A stretch of 64,000 nucleotides of DNA from Leptospira perolatii. GTDB lineage: Bacteria > Spirochaetota > Leptospiria > Leptospirales > Leptospiraceae. The DNA lies in the NCBI RefSeq assembly GCF_002811875.1, contig NZ_NPDZ01000001.1, positions 372,001-436,000 of the forward strand. Reading direction: 5' to 3'. Shown here piece by piece: positions 55,053 through 62,600 of this stretch. Position 1 is the first letter of the stretch. Every line of letters begins with the position of its first letter. The position numbers were made by a program, and so were the translations under genes. A model generated the notes under the pieces. That model was not told where the DNA came from. It made no database searches and was given only the letters and a program-made list of their open reading frames with translations.

Positions 55053-56963
55053 TCATTTTGCAACTTTTACATTTTCAGAATACATCTCTTCTATTAAGTG
55101 CGAATATTTCTCCGAAATTACGTGCCGTCTAACAGAGAGTTTGGCGGTCAATTCGTCCCCAGGCTCAAAAGCTTTTGGAAGAATGCGGAAGTCTACGATT
55201 CTTTCAAAATTCTTAAATCCGTTTTGAGCGGAGATTTTCTGCTTAATTTCTTCGCGAATTTTTTGGATGCACCTCTCTTCTTCGAACTCACTAGAAAAGC
55301 CAAATCCGTTCTTATAAGAAGGGAAAAGTTCTCGGTTCGGTACGATCAGTGCGCAAAGATATTTTCTGTCTTGCCCGGCGATCATACACTGTTCGATTAA
55401 AGGGGATTGCAAAAGCAGGTTTTCGATCGGAACAGGTTCTACGTTTTCGCCCCCAGTTAATACGATCGTTTCCTTGGTTCTACCCACAATTTTCAAACAA
55501 CCGTTGTAGGTGATCATTCCTAAGTCACCAGTATTAAACCATCCGTCTCTCAAAACCTTCGAAGTGGATTCCAAATCTTTAAAGTATCCTTTCATGATTT
55601 GGTCGCCTTTTACATGGATTTCTCCTTTTAAGCTGACTCCTTCTGTTTCTTCTTTTTCGGTTGTATACAGGATTTCTCCCGAGATGGGATCTACTATTCT
55701 AAGTTGCGTGTTTGGATAAAGTGGGCCAACAGTACCTAGCACTAGTTTATCAAAAGTTCTTACTGCCAAAATCGGAGAAGTCTCCGTCAAACCGTATCCT
55801 TCGAGTACCGGGATTCCGATATTGTTGAAAAATTGGTCTACATGAAAGGGAAGTGCTCCTCCCCCCGAGCAAGTTGCTACCAACTTGCCTCCAGTTGCGG
55901 ACCGAATCTTTCTCAGTACTATAAAATCTAAGACTAGATAGAAAGGAAACACCAAGAGCAATTCCAAGAATTTGAGTAGCCCTATAAAAAATGAGCTGAT
56001 CGAGTTCCGATTTTTCAGGTCCAACTCCTGGAATCGTAACCAACGCACAGAGGAACTCTTTATAGAACTCAAGGTCAAGGCGGAGCGGAATAGTGCCCGC
56101 TTGATTAAAGAGGATTTTGCTACGGTGTTTAATATTCCCTGATAAACGCTTTCCCAAATTCTTGGGGCAGAGGCCATAAAGGTGGGTTTTACTTTTCTAA
56201 GATCCTCTTTTATGTTCCTCACGGACGAATAATACGTACAGGCCCCGAAATACATCGAGACCATTTCAAAGATCCTTTCAAAGATATGCCAGATCGGAAG
56301 AATGGAAACAACCCTTTCTTTTGCTTTCAGGGCGATAGGCAAATTGTGAATTTGTGAAAGAGCATTTTTGTGAGTAAGCATTACTCCCTTCGGTTTGCCT
56401 GTCGTTCCCGAAGTATAAATGAGCGTGAACAAATCTTCTTCGTCAATTTGCTCTATCCTTTTTTGAATTAATTCGCCTTGGGATTCTAGGAGCCCGTAGC
56501 CCTCTTGAATAAGATCCCAGAGCCTAAGTTCCTTTCCTGTACCCTGGGCTGTAAGATCCATAAGAACTACGTTTGTGACGTTTTCCAAGGATTCCGGATT
56601 TCTATAAACTTTTTCTAATACTTTATCATTTTCAACAAACAGAAATGTAGCTTCCGAATGAGGTAGAATATAGTTAATATCATTATCTGTGAGATCAGTG
56701 CCGCGAGGCACGTCAGCAGCACCGCAAAGAATGACCGCCATATCCGTAAGCATCCATTCTAAACGATTGTCTGCAAAAACCGCGACACGATCTTTTGGTT
56801 GCAGTCCCAGTTTTGCAAGACTTGCCGCTAGAGCGATCGAGTCTCGATAAAGTCGATTGTACGAAATCGTTTCGAAATCGCCGTTATCATTTCTGGTTGC
56901 GAAAGCAGGATACTCACCATATTTTTCCGCGCAATATTTGAACAAATCAGCCAGTGTCCTCAT
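55053..56963 (-). CDS. Long-chain-fatty-acid-CoA ligase (AMP-forming)
   Basis: Activates fatty acids to acyl-CoA via an acyl-AMP intermediate. The 636-residue length fits long-chain acyl-CoA synthetases of the FadD15/AAS type. The P-loop reads YTSGTTGKPKGVMLTH (about 187-202), the A5-like motif reads GYGLTETSPIL, and GWFNTGDLGMI (about 478-488) is motif A7. A hydrophobic segment about 330-350 suggests membrane association. The C-terminus is short, as in the subfamily with FARE/LKLSVRR-like ends. It is transcribed towards the universal stress gene. Confidence 0.9.
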   Translation of the reverse strand: MRTLADLFKYCAEKYGEYPAFATRNDNGDFETISYNRLYRDSIALAASLAKLGLQPKDRVAVFADNRLEWMLTDMAVILCGAADVPRGTDLTDNDINYILPHSEATFLFVENDKVLEKVYRNPESLENVTNVVLMDLTAQGTGKELRLWDLIQEGYGLLESQGELIQKRIEQIDEEDLFTLIYTSGTTGKPKGVMLTHKNALSQIHNLPIALKAKERVVSILPIWHIFERIFEMVSMYFGACTYYSSVRNIKEDLRKVKPTFMASAPRIWESVYQGILNTVAKSSLIKRALFRSALTLSSIKSSSVRWLRFQELDLKNRNSISSFFIGLLKFLELLLVFPFYLVLDFIVLRKIRSATGGKLVATCSGGGALPFHVDQFFNNIGIPVLEGYGLTETSPILAVRTFDKLVLGTVGPLYPNTQLRIVDPISGEILYTTEKEETEGVSLKGEIHVKGDQIMKGYFKDLESTSKVLRDGWFNTGDLGMITYNGCLKIVGRTKETIVLTGGENVEPVPIENLLLQSPLIEQCMIAGQDRKYLCALIVPNRELFPSYKNGFGFSSEFEEERCIQKIREEIKQKISAQNGFKNFERIVDFRILPKAFEPGDELTAKLSVRRHVISEKYSHLIEEMYSENVKVAK

Positions 56964-57058
56964 ACACTCCTCCTTGCATTTGCAAGATGATAGTATATGA
57001 GTTTAGAAAGGATCGTTCGACCGGGGAGATAGTTTGAAACGTGCGTAGTTATAACTTG

Positions 57059-58186
57059 CTACGCAAAGTGGGGGGAAGTTCCCTTTTTTCGTTTTCTATA
57101 TTCTGAAGGAGTAATTCCGGTGAATTTACGAAAAGCTTGATTGAAAGAGGACTTTGAATTGAAACCAGAGGCATGAGCGATAGAAAGTATGGATCTGTTT
57201 GGATCCTCCAATAAAAAGCTTTCGGCTTCCTTGACTCTCCAAGAGTTAATATAATCTGAAAAGTTGGTCTGAAGGACCATATTTAGAAATTCGGATAGTT
57301 GGTGCGTACTGATTTCTAAATCCTGGGCCAGGGACGGGAGAGTCAGATCTTCGTCGGTAAAAGCTTTTTCCTTTTGCATCAGCAGAGATAGTTTCTCACT
57401 CAATTCAGAAGGATCCAAGCCTCCTAGACGAGATTTCGCGTACTTGGTTTCACGAATTTTCTTTCCGATTCCGATCAACAAGCCAGGGAATCTTTGGGAA
57501 ATGATATAAGATTTTACTAATAAAATTGGGAGACCGTAAGCGCTGAGTAAAACCAGTAAGGGTTTTTGGAGAATAAAGCCGGCTAAACCGAGGGAAATCA
57601 GGAAAAAAGTCAAAGCGACAAAGCGAAGGAACCATCTTCGTCTAATTTCATCTTTCTTGCCGGCTTCTTTTCTAAAAAGCACATGTAAAGCTGGCCACAA
57701 GACTGGCAATAAATAGACTAGTATTAGAACCTTGGGCAATAGAATTAGAAAACTTAGAATCATCGAATACGGATCGTTCTTGCCCAAATAGATCTTAAAA
57801 AGAATTCCGAGTTCGGATTGCCGATCCATAATCCAATACGGCAAAAACAGCAAAAAGCAAATGAAGGCTGGTAGAAAATGCAAGGCTTCCAAGCTGAAAG
57901 AAGACTCTTCCTCCATTAGTACATTCTTATAATATAAAAAGAGTGCAGGTCCGATCGAACAAGCAAAGGGCAAGTGTACCCCGAGAAAAATCGGCACAGA
58001 GCGAAGAACTTCCGAAAACGAAATCGCACCTGCAAATTGCCAAATCGCCGTGCAAAAGAGAATAAACGAAACCCAGTATTTATCTTTGGATTTGGAAGGC
58101 TCCGCCAAAGAGCCTAAAGACCAAACAAGGGTAAAAAATCCCCCGGAGAAAAGATAAAGCAAAGGAAACAATTGGATGGTTTCCAT
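57059..58186 (-). CDS. Membrane-bound AraC-family transcriptional regulator
   Basis: A 375-residue protein. The N-terminal 245 residues hold seven hydrophobic helices (about 5-28, 38-60, 70-95, 100-125, 135-160, 180-200, and 205-225). The C-terminal 100 residues form an AraC DNA-binding domain: TLPSLAQDLEISTHQLSEFLN (first HTH) and SILSIAHASGFNSKSSFNQAFRKFTGITPSEYRKR (second HTH), which matches the AraC signature. Such one-component membrane regulators link a membrane signal directly to transcription. Targets are unknown. It is the nearest upstream gene on the same strand as the acyl-CoA ligase, with about 95 bases between. Confidence 0.85.
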   Translation of the reverse strand: METIQLFPLLYLFSGGFFTLVWSLGSLAEPSKSKDKYWVSFILFCTAIWQFAGAISFSEVLRSVPIFLGVHLPFACSIGPALFLYYKNVLMEEESSFSLEALHFLPAFICFLLFLPYWIMDRQSELGILFKIYLGKNDPYSMILSFLILLPKVLILVYLLPVLWPALHVLFRKEAGKKDEIRRRWFLRFVALTFFLISLGLAGFILQKPLLVLLSAYGLPILLVKSYIISQRFPGLLIGIGKKIRETKYAKSRLGGLDPSELSEKLSLLMQKEKAFTDEDLTLPSLAQDLEISTHQLSEFLNMVLQTNFSDYINSWRVKEAESFLLEDPNRSILSIAHASGFNSKSSFNQAFRKFTGITPSEYRKRKKGTSPHFA

Positions 58187-58340
58187 AAAGTCCTATTATC
58201 CAACCCAATACGGATTTGGATTCAACTAAATTTTGAATAAGCCCGAGATTGGACAAAATCACAAAGATTGGACTTTGGTTCTTTTGGTCCTAAGGAAAAA
58301 TGTTAGGAAAAGATGGGAGAAAAAAGGGGAAAAAGAAGGA

Positions 58341-58364
58341 ACTCCCTCTTTTGTAAGAGGGAGT
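58341..58364 (-). terminator. Terminator after the lipoprotein gene at 58387
   Basis: A perfect 10-base stem (58341-58350 with 58355-58364) with a TTGT loop, followed on the minus strand by T/C-rich sequence. It lies 22 bases beyond the lipoprotein stop. Confidence 0.7.
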
Positions 58365-58386
58365 AGGAGATTAGGTTCTAGTAATA

Positions 58387-59463
58387 TTAGAAATTGATCG
58401 CGAACGATTGATCGATCGCTACGCCGTTTACGGTCCCAGAGAAATTCACACTGATCCCGCCGTTTGCACTGATCGGAGGAGTTCCAGGAGTACCAGTTAA
58501 CACTTGCATGCTGGATTGGAATCCGTAGGTCACATTTTCCAACGTAACTAATTTTGCAGTTCCTGCGACACCGTTTTCGTACTCTTGGATCATCAATCCA
58601 GCGGGAGAATTTACAGTAGCCGTGAACGAAGAATTCGCACTTAAAGAAGTTCCTGTGCTTTCACTGGAGTAGGTTCTGTTATGAGTCACGTGAGCAGTTC
58701 CGGATTGAAAAACGCTATATTTGTAAAAGACATCTAAGAAGCGGGAAAAAGAATCTTTGAATGCTTCACAAGTAAATGCGCCGCTCGTGTCCGGCGGGTT
58801 TTTTGCAACGATGATGTATTCTAACCAATCTGTGTAGAATGCTCCAAAGCCTGCAAAGGTTACGTCGGCGGCAAAGGCGCTAGATCCGGAAAAAGAAGAG
58901 CCAGAACCAGAACCGGTGAAAGTAAGTGTTCCATTGGCGAAGGTTGCAGTTCCAGTTGGAATACCTGGATCCGCAGTTACATAATTCACGGAGCAAGCTC
59001 CCAGAAACGGCATGATTGCACCTATATCAATGTTCTGTACTTGAATCCCAACACCGGTAACACTTCCATCAAAAGTAAAATTAGGGTAGGTGGTAGAGTG
59101 AGTATTAATTGCTGTGAGTTGGACTTCACTCTTTTTATCTTTGTGTAAGTTTGCAATTGCAATCGCGGATTCTCTAGCAACAACCGGGTCCAATCCGTTT
59201 TCAAAGACTTGAGCGATGAGTTCTTGTTCGATGGACTGAGCTCCCAAAGCAACCATGCCACCGTTATTTTGAGCTCCATTCGAAGCCGAAACTGCACCGT
59301 TCACAGATGCGCTGGCTGATTTTTGTTCCGGACTTAATTGGACATTTTGGCCCAAGAGGGAAAGAACTGCTAAATTATGCGCAGCCTTCTCCTTTTCGCT
59401 CTTACATACCGTTACGAGACCTAGTAAAGCGATCATAACGGCAACATTCGTCAGTTTTCTCAT
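58387..59463 (-). CDS. Putative surface lipoprotein, unknown function
   Basis: A 358-residue protein with a lipoprotein signal ending LVTVC (acylated Cys about 20). ATG 59463 has a GGGAGAGG site; the frame up to 59493 is less likely. The mature part starts helical (about 20-110, with Asn/Ser-rich segments) and continues as a Gly/Ser/Thr-rich beta domain (about 130-340), with strand repeats such as TGTATFANGTLTFTGSGSG. It ends VNFSGTVNGVAIDQSFAINF. The composition is typical of Leptospira outer-membrane or surface lipoproteins. No named family recognised. Confidence 0.65.
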   Translation of the reverse strand: MRKLTNVAVMIALLGLVTVCKSEKEKAAHNLAVLSLLGQNVQLSPEQKSASASVNGAVSASNGAQNNGGMVALGAQSIEQELIAQVFENGLDPVVARESAIAIANLHKDKKSEVQLTAINTHSTTYPNFTFDGSVTGVGIQVQNIDIGAIMPFLGACSVNYVTADPGIPTGTATFANGTLTFTGSGSGSSFSGSSAFAADVTFAGFGAFYTDWLEYIIVAKNPPDTSGAFTCEAFKDSFSRFLDVFYKYSVFQSGTAHVTHNRTYSSESTGTSLSANSSFTATVNSPAGLMIQEYENGVAGTAKLVTLENVTYGFQSSMQVLTGTPGTPPISANGGISVNFSGTVNGVAIDQSFAINF

Positions 59464-59548
59464 TTTCCTCTCCCAGTGAATCGAAAGCTTCACTCAGAAT
59501 TCTCTAGCTATTATAAATGGAAAAAAATTTCCAAGCAAGTTGGCAAGC

Positions 59549-60577
59549 CTATTCCGATACGGTAATTTTCTGCTCTTTTCCGGAACGAAATATGGTTAGA
59601 ACTATATCTTCTTTAACATTCTTGGAGGACATGATTCTAAAAAAATCGCCCGCAAACCGAATTTTTTCTTCATCTACTGCTACAATAAAATCGTATCTTT
59701 GGAGACCTGCCCTTTCGGCAGGACTTCCTTTTTCCGTTGAACTAACGATCACTCCAAAGGGGCTGGGTAGTTTTAACTTATTTACTAAGAAAGGAGTAGT
59801 GATCGGGATTTCTATAATTCCGCGTTGTACTTTTTGCTTATCGGCCAGCACGCCCAAATCAGATTCGACAAAGGCTGATAATTTCCCGGCTGGAATCGCA
59901 AATCCGGGTCCGATGCCGGCGAGCCCTGTCGGAGTGTAAGTAAACCTTTGGACTCCGATCAGAGTTCCTTCCAAGTCCAGAATGGGACCGCCAGACATTC
60001 CGGGAAGTACAGACTGACTAAGTTGTACAAAACCTTGGAGTGGTTTCGCAGGGTCTACATTCGCTCTCTGAGGAAAAGAAATTAGCCCGAATGTAACTGA
60101 GTCCGGGAGTCCATAGGATGCACCGATTGCAAGATAGATCGTGCCGTGCTTTCCAGTGTATATTTTGGGGATTGCCAGAAATGGAACCGACTCAGAATCA
60201 ATTTGCACTTCTAAAAGGGCCAAATCCAACTCCTTGTCCTCTTTGATCACAATAGCTTTCCATTTCTTTGTAGTCTTCCCCTGCTGCACAATTACCTCTC
60301 TTCTGCCTTGGATTACATGCTGGCAGGTGAGAAGGTTTCCTCGTCTGTTAATAAAAAAACCGGAGCCGATCGCTTTAGAAGTTTCAGTGCTGCCTTTGGG
60401 GAAGATACTCGCAGTTGCGGGAAGCTGGGCTTCGAATAAGGAAATCAATCTGCTCTGCAAATGAAGAGAAATCAGTAGGCTCTCTTCATTGAGATTCTCG
60501 ATCTGAGTTTTATCTGAGCACTGTAAGGAAAAGAAAGCTAGTAGAAAGGAAAGGTAGAGCGATTTAATTTTCTGCAT
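59549..60577 (-). CDS. HtrA/DegP-like trypsin-type serine protease lipoprotein with PDZ domain
   Basis: A 342-residue protease. The ATG at 60577 opens a signal ending FSLQC, a lipobox, so the enzyme is likely an envelope lipoprotein; the frame from 60814 runs through a GC-rich intergenic element and is excluded. The trypsin-fold part shows all three catalytic residues: TCQHV (His), ELDLALLE (Asp) and PGMSGGP (Ser). A single PDZ domain follows (about 255-342; GSPAERAGLQRYDFIVAVDEE). One PDZ, as in DegS-like or short HtrA proteins. It may act on misfolded envelope proteins (inference). Confidence 0.85.
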   Translation of the reverse strand: MQKIKSLYLSFLLAFFSLQCSDKTQIENLNEESLLISLHLQSRLISLFEAQLPATASIFPKGSTETSKAIGSGFFINRRGNLLTCQHVIQGRREVIVQQGKTTKKWKAIVIKEDKELDLALLEVQIDSESVPFLAIPKIYTGKHGTIYLAIGASYGLPDSVTFGLISFPQRANVDPAKPLQGFVQLSQSVLPGMSGGPILDLEGTLIGVQRFTYTPTGLAGIGPGFAIPAGKLSAFVESDLGVLADKQKVQRGIIEIPITTPFLVNKLKLPSPFGVIVSSTEKGSPAERAGLQRYDFIVAVDEEKIRFAGDFFRIMSSKNVKEDIVLTIFRSGKEQKITVSE

Positions 60578-60636
60578 TGGCCGATTTTGAGGGGAAGTCT
60601 GTTCTATAAAAAGCTCGTTCCAGTGTAAATCAAGAT

Positions 60637-60654
60637 CTGTAGGAGCTCCTACAG
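60637..60654. repeat. 18-base perfect palindrome, second copy of the TGTAGGAGCTCCTACA core
   Basis: CTGTAGGAGCTCCTACAG is a perfect palindrome, sharing its 16-base core with the one at 30192-30209. It lies between the protease gene and hrcA. Confidence 0.65.
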
Positions 60655-60708
60655 TCCGAAGACAGAGCAAAAATCCTTGTAGAAATTGAGAAAGTCTGGT
60701 ATTGGGGT

Positions 60709-60772
60709 CCTTCGGTTTGCCCGCCACCATCCCCCCACCCAGGCCCGGGTGGGGCCCGCGAAAACCGAAAGG
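60709..60772. repeat. GC-rich nested inverted repeat
   Basis: Outer arms 60709-60718 and 60762-60772 (one base unmatched) enclose inner 8-base arms 60733-60740 and 60747-60754 with a 6-base loop. It stands out by high GC and lies 55 bases from the palindrome, as in the pair near 30083-30209. Confidence 0.6.
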
Positions 60773-60885
60773 AATCCAGAATCCAGGCAATACCCAATAA
60801 ATTAGCAGTTCCAAGCCGAAACTGCTTCAGATTCCCTTGAAATTCTTGACTTTTTTTGGCTTTTTTGGGAAACTTGTGGGGAGCT

Positions 60886-60912
60886 TTAGCACTCTAACCA
60901 TCAGAGTGCCAG
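60886..60912 (+). promoter_or_regulatory. CIRCE operator for HrcA
   Basis: TTAGCACTC, nine bases of spacer, then GAGTGCCAG. This is the CIRCE inverted repeat (consensus TTAGCACTC-N9-GAGTGCTAA) with two mismatches in the right arm. It lies 11 bases before the hrcA start. A TTGACT at 60846-60851 could be the -35 element, but no convincing -10 is seen. Confidence 0.85.
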
Positions 60913-60923
60913 GAATCAATGGA

Positions 60924-61952
60924 ATGGAACTGTCCCAAAGACACAGGATGATATTGAAAGCATTGATCGATGAATTTATCGATGAGAACCGTCCTGTGGG
61001 ATCAAAGACCTTATTCGATAAACACGATATAGGTCTCTCACCCGCTTCAATTCGTGCTGTATTAAAGGATCTGGAAGATATGGGCTTTCTTGCTTCCAGG
61101 CATACTTCTGGAGGAAGGATACCTACCGAGCAAGGATACCGCTTCTACGTAGATTCTCTGTTAGTTGTCTATGAACTGACTTTGAAAGAGAAACAGCGGA
61201 TCCAGGAAGAATACCTGAAAATGCAATTCAGACTGGATCAGATCCTGAAGGCGACTGCGAGTGTATTGGCAAGTTTATCTAACACAGCAGGGATTGTGAT
61301 CGGACCCGCAAAAAGTCTGGATACTTTAAAGCATGTGGAATTGATCCATGTTCATGGAGACGAAGTTCTTATGATCATGGTGATGAGGTCAGGAGCTGTC
61401 GTTCACAGGAATGTCTTTTTAGATAGAAACTATTCTCAAGAAGAGCTCTATCAAATATCAAAATATTTGAATGAGAATGCAAAAGGTTACGATATGTTCG
61501 AGATTCAGGAATCGGTTATTCCTAAACTCTTGAACAAGAAAGATGGTCCAGAAGATTTTTATAAAGTATCAGATGTCATCGCTGCTGCAATGACTCCGGA
61601 TAATTCGGAAGTGAGCTTGTATATCGATGGATTAAAAAACCTTTATGGTCGTTTTCGAGACGAAGAAAAGCAGCTGAACCAAGTTCTCTCCTTGCTCGAC
61701 GATAAGAGATTGTTAAGAGAATTCTTCGGAGAGCATATCGATCACGAAGGTGTCATCACCGTGATCGGCAAGGAAGGAGACGGTCTAATGGACGGTGTCG
61801 CAATTATTACTTCAAACTATCGGATGGGTGAAAAGCGAATCGGAACGATGGGAATCATCGGACCTCAGAGGATGGATTATAATCGAGCATTGCCGCTTGT
61901 AGATTTTACCTCTAAGCTTGTCTCTGAAATGATCACCAGGATAAGTAGATAG
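60924..61952 (+). CDS. hrcA: Heat-inducible transcription repressor HrcA
   Basis: Represses class I heat-shock genes by binding CIRCE, with GroE stability control in known systems. The 342-residue protein has a winged-helix N-terminus (MELSQRHRMILKALIDEFID, then VGSKTL and SPASIRAVLKDLEDMGFL). GAF-like and dimerisation domains follow, up to the C-terminal IIGPQRMDYNRALPLVDF motif. ATG 60924 gives the family-standard start; the upstream extension would cover the CIRCE element. The operator before it implies autoregulation. grpE follows 37 bases after and dnaK after that. Confidence 0.93.
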   Translation: MELSQRHRMILKALIDEFIDENRPVGSKTLFDKHDIGLSPASIRAVLKDLEDMGFLASRHTSGGRIPTEQGYRFYVDSLLVVYELTLKEKQRIQEEYLKMQFRLDQILKATASVLASLSNTAGIVIGPAKSLDTLKHVELIHVHGDEVLMIMVMRSGAVVHRNVFLDRNYSQEELYQISKYLNENAKGYDMFEIQESVIPKLLNKKDGPEDFYKVSDVIAAAMTPDNSEVSLYIDGLKNLYGRFRDEEKQLNQVLSLLDDKRLLREFFGEHIDHEGVITVIGKEGDGLMDGVAIITSNYRMGEKRIGTMGIIGPQRMDYNRALPLVDFTSKLVSEMITRISR

Positions 61953-61989
61953 ATAATAGTCAGGAAATTAGCGAGGAAAAGAGAAGGAA

Positions 61990-62556
61990 ATGAATCAAGA
62001 AGAAACCGTAGCAAGTGCCGACAACAATCTAGAATCGGAAAAAGCAAACGGAAAGGAGGAATCTCTAGAAGAAAAGCTTTCTAAAGAATTAGAAGCTTCG
62101 AAAAAAGAAATCGAATCTTTGAAAGATTCATGGGCTCGCGAAAGAGCGGAATTCCAAAATTATAAAAGGAGATCCGCGCAGGAGTTCGCTCATGTAAAAA
62201 GAGAAGCGATTAAATCGATTGTTGCGAATTTCCTAACTCCGATAGACAATCTTGAGAGAGTTGAGGCGACGACCAATGTTACCGACGAGTTAAAACCCTT
62301 TGTTGAGGGAGTCGGTATGATTCTAAAGGAATTTTACTCCGTGTTGGAGAGAGCAAGCGTGTACAGATTTCAACCGGTTGGGCTCCCTTTTGACCCTACT
62401 ACGATGGAAGCGATTTCATCTGAAGAGGGCGAAAAGTACAAAGAAGAGACCGTGGTGGAAGTGTATCAGGCTGGTTATTTGATTAAGGAAAACGATGAAA
62501 CGTTTTCTCTGCGTCCTGCAAGAGTTCGAGTAGGAAGACCAAAAGCAGGAAACTGA
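61990..62556 (+). CDS. grpE: Co-chaperone GrpE
   Basis: Nucleotide-exchange factor for DnaK. The 188-residue protein has an acidic N-terminal coiled coil (about 1-50), the typical segment RAEFQNYKRRSAQEF (about 51-65), and FLTPIDNLERVEATTN (about 78-93). The C-terminal beta domain ends YLIKENDETFSLRPARVRVGRP, where the family reads VxxGYxxxxRxLRPAxVxVxxx. A good GAAAAG/GAGAAGG site lies before the ATG. It lies between hrcA and dnaK in the usual class I heat-shock order. Confidence 0.95.
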   Translation: MNQEETVASADNNLESEKANGKEESLEEKLSKELEASKKEIESLKDSWARERAEFQNYKRRSAQEFAHVKREAIKSIVANFLTPIDNLERVEATTNVTDELKPFVEGVGMILKEFYSVLERASVYRFQPVGLPFDPTTMEAISSEEGEKYKEETVVEVYQAGYLIKENDETFSLRPARVRVGRPKAGN

Positions 62557-62600
62557 ACAACAGGAAATTTTAATAAGGGAACAAATAAAGGAGAACCAAT

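Noticed and set aside
60578..60814. N-terminal extension of the HtrA-like protein
   Set aside because: It would read through the GC-rich palindromic element; the ATG at 60577 begins a lipoprotein signal.
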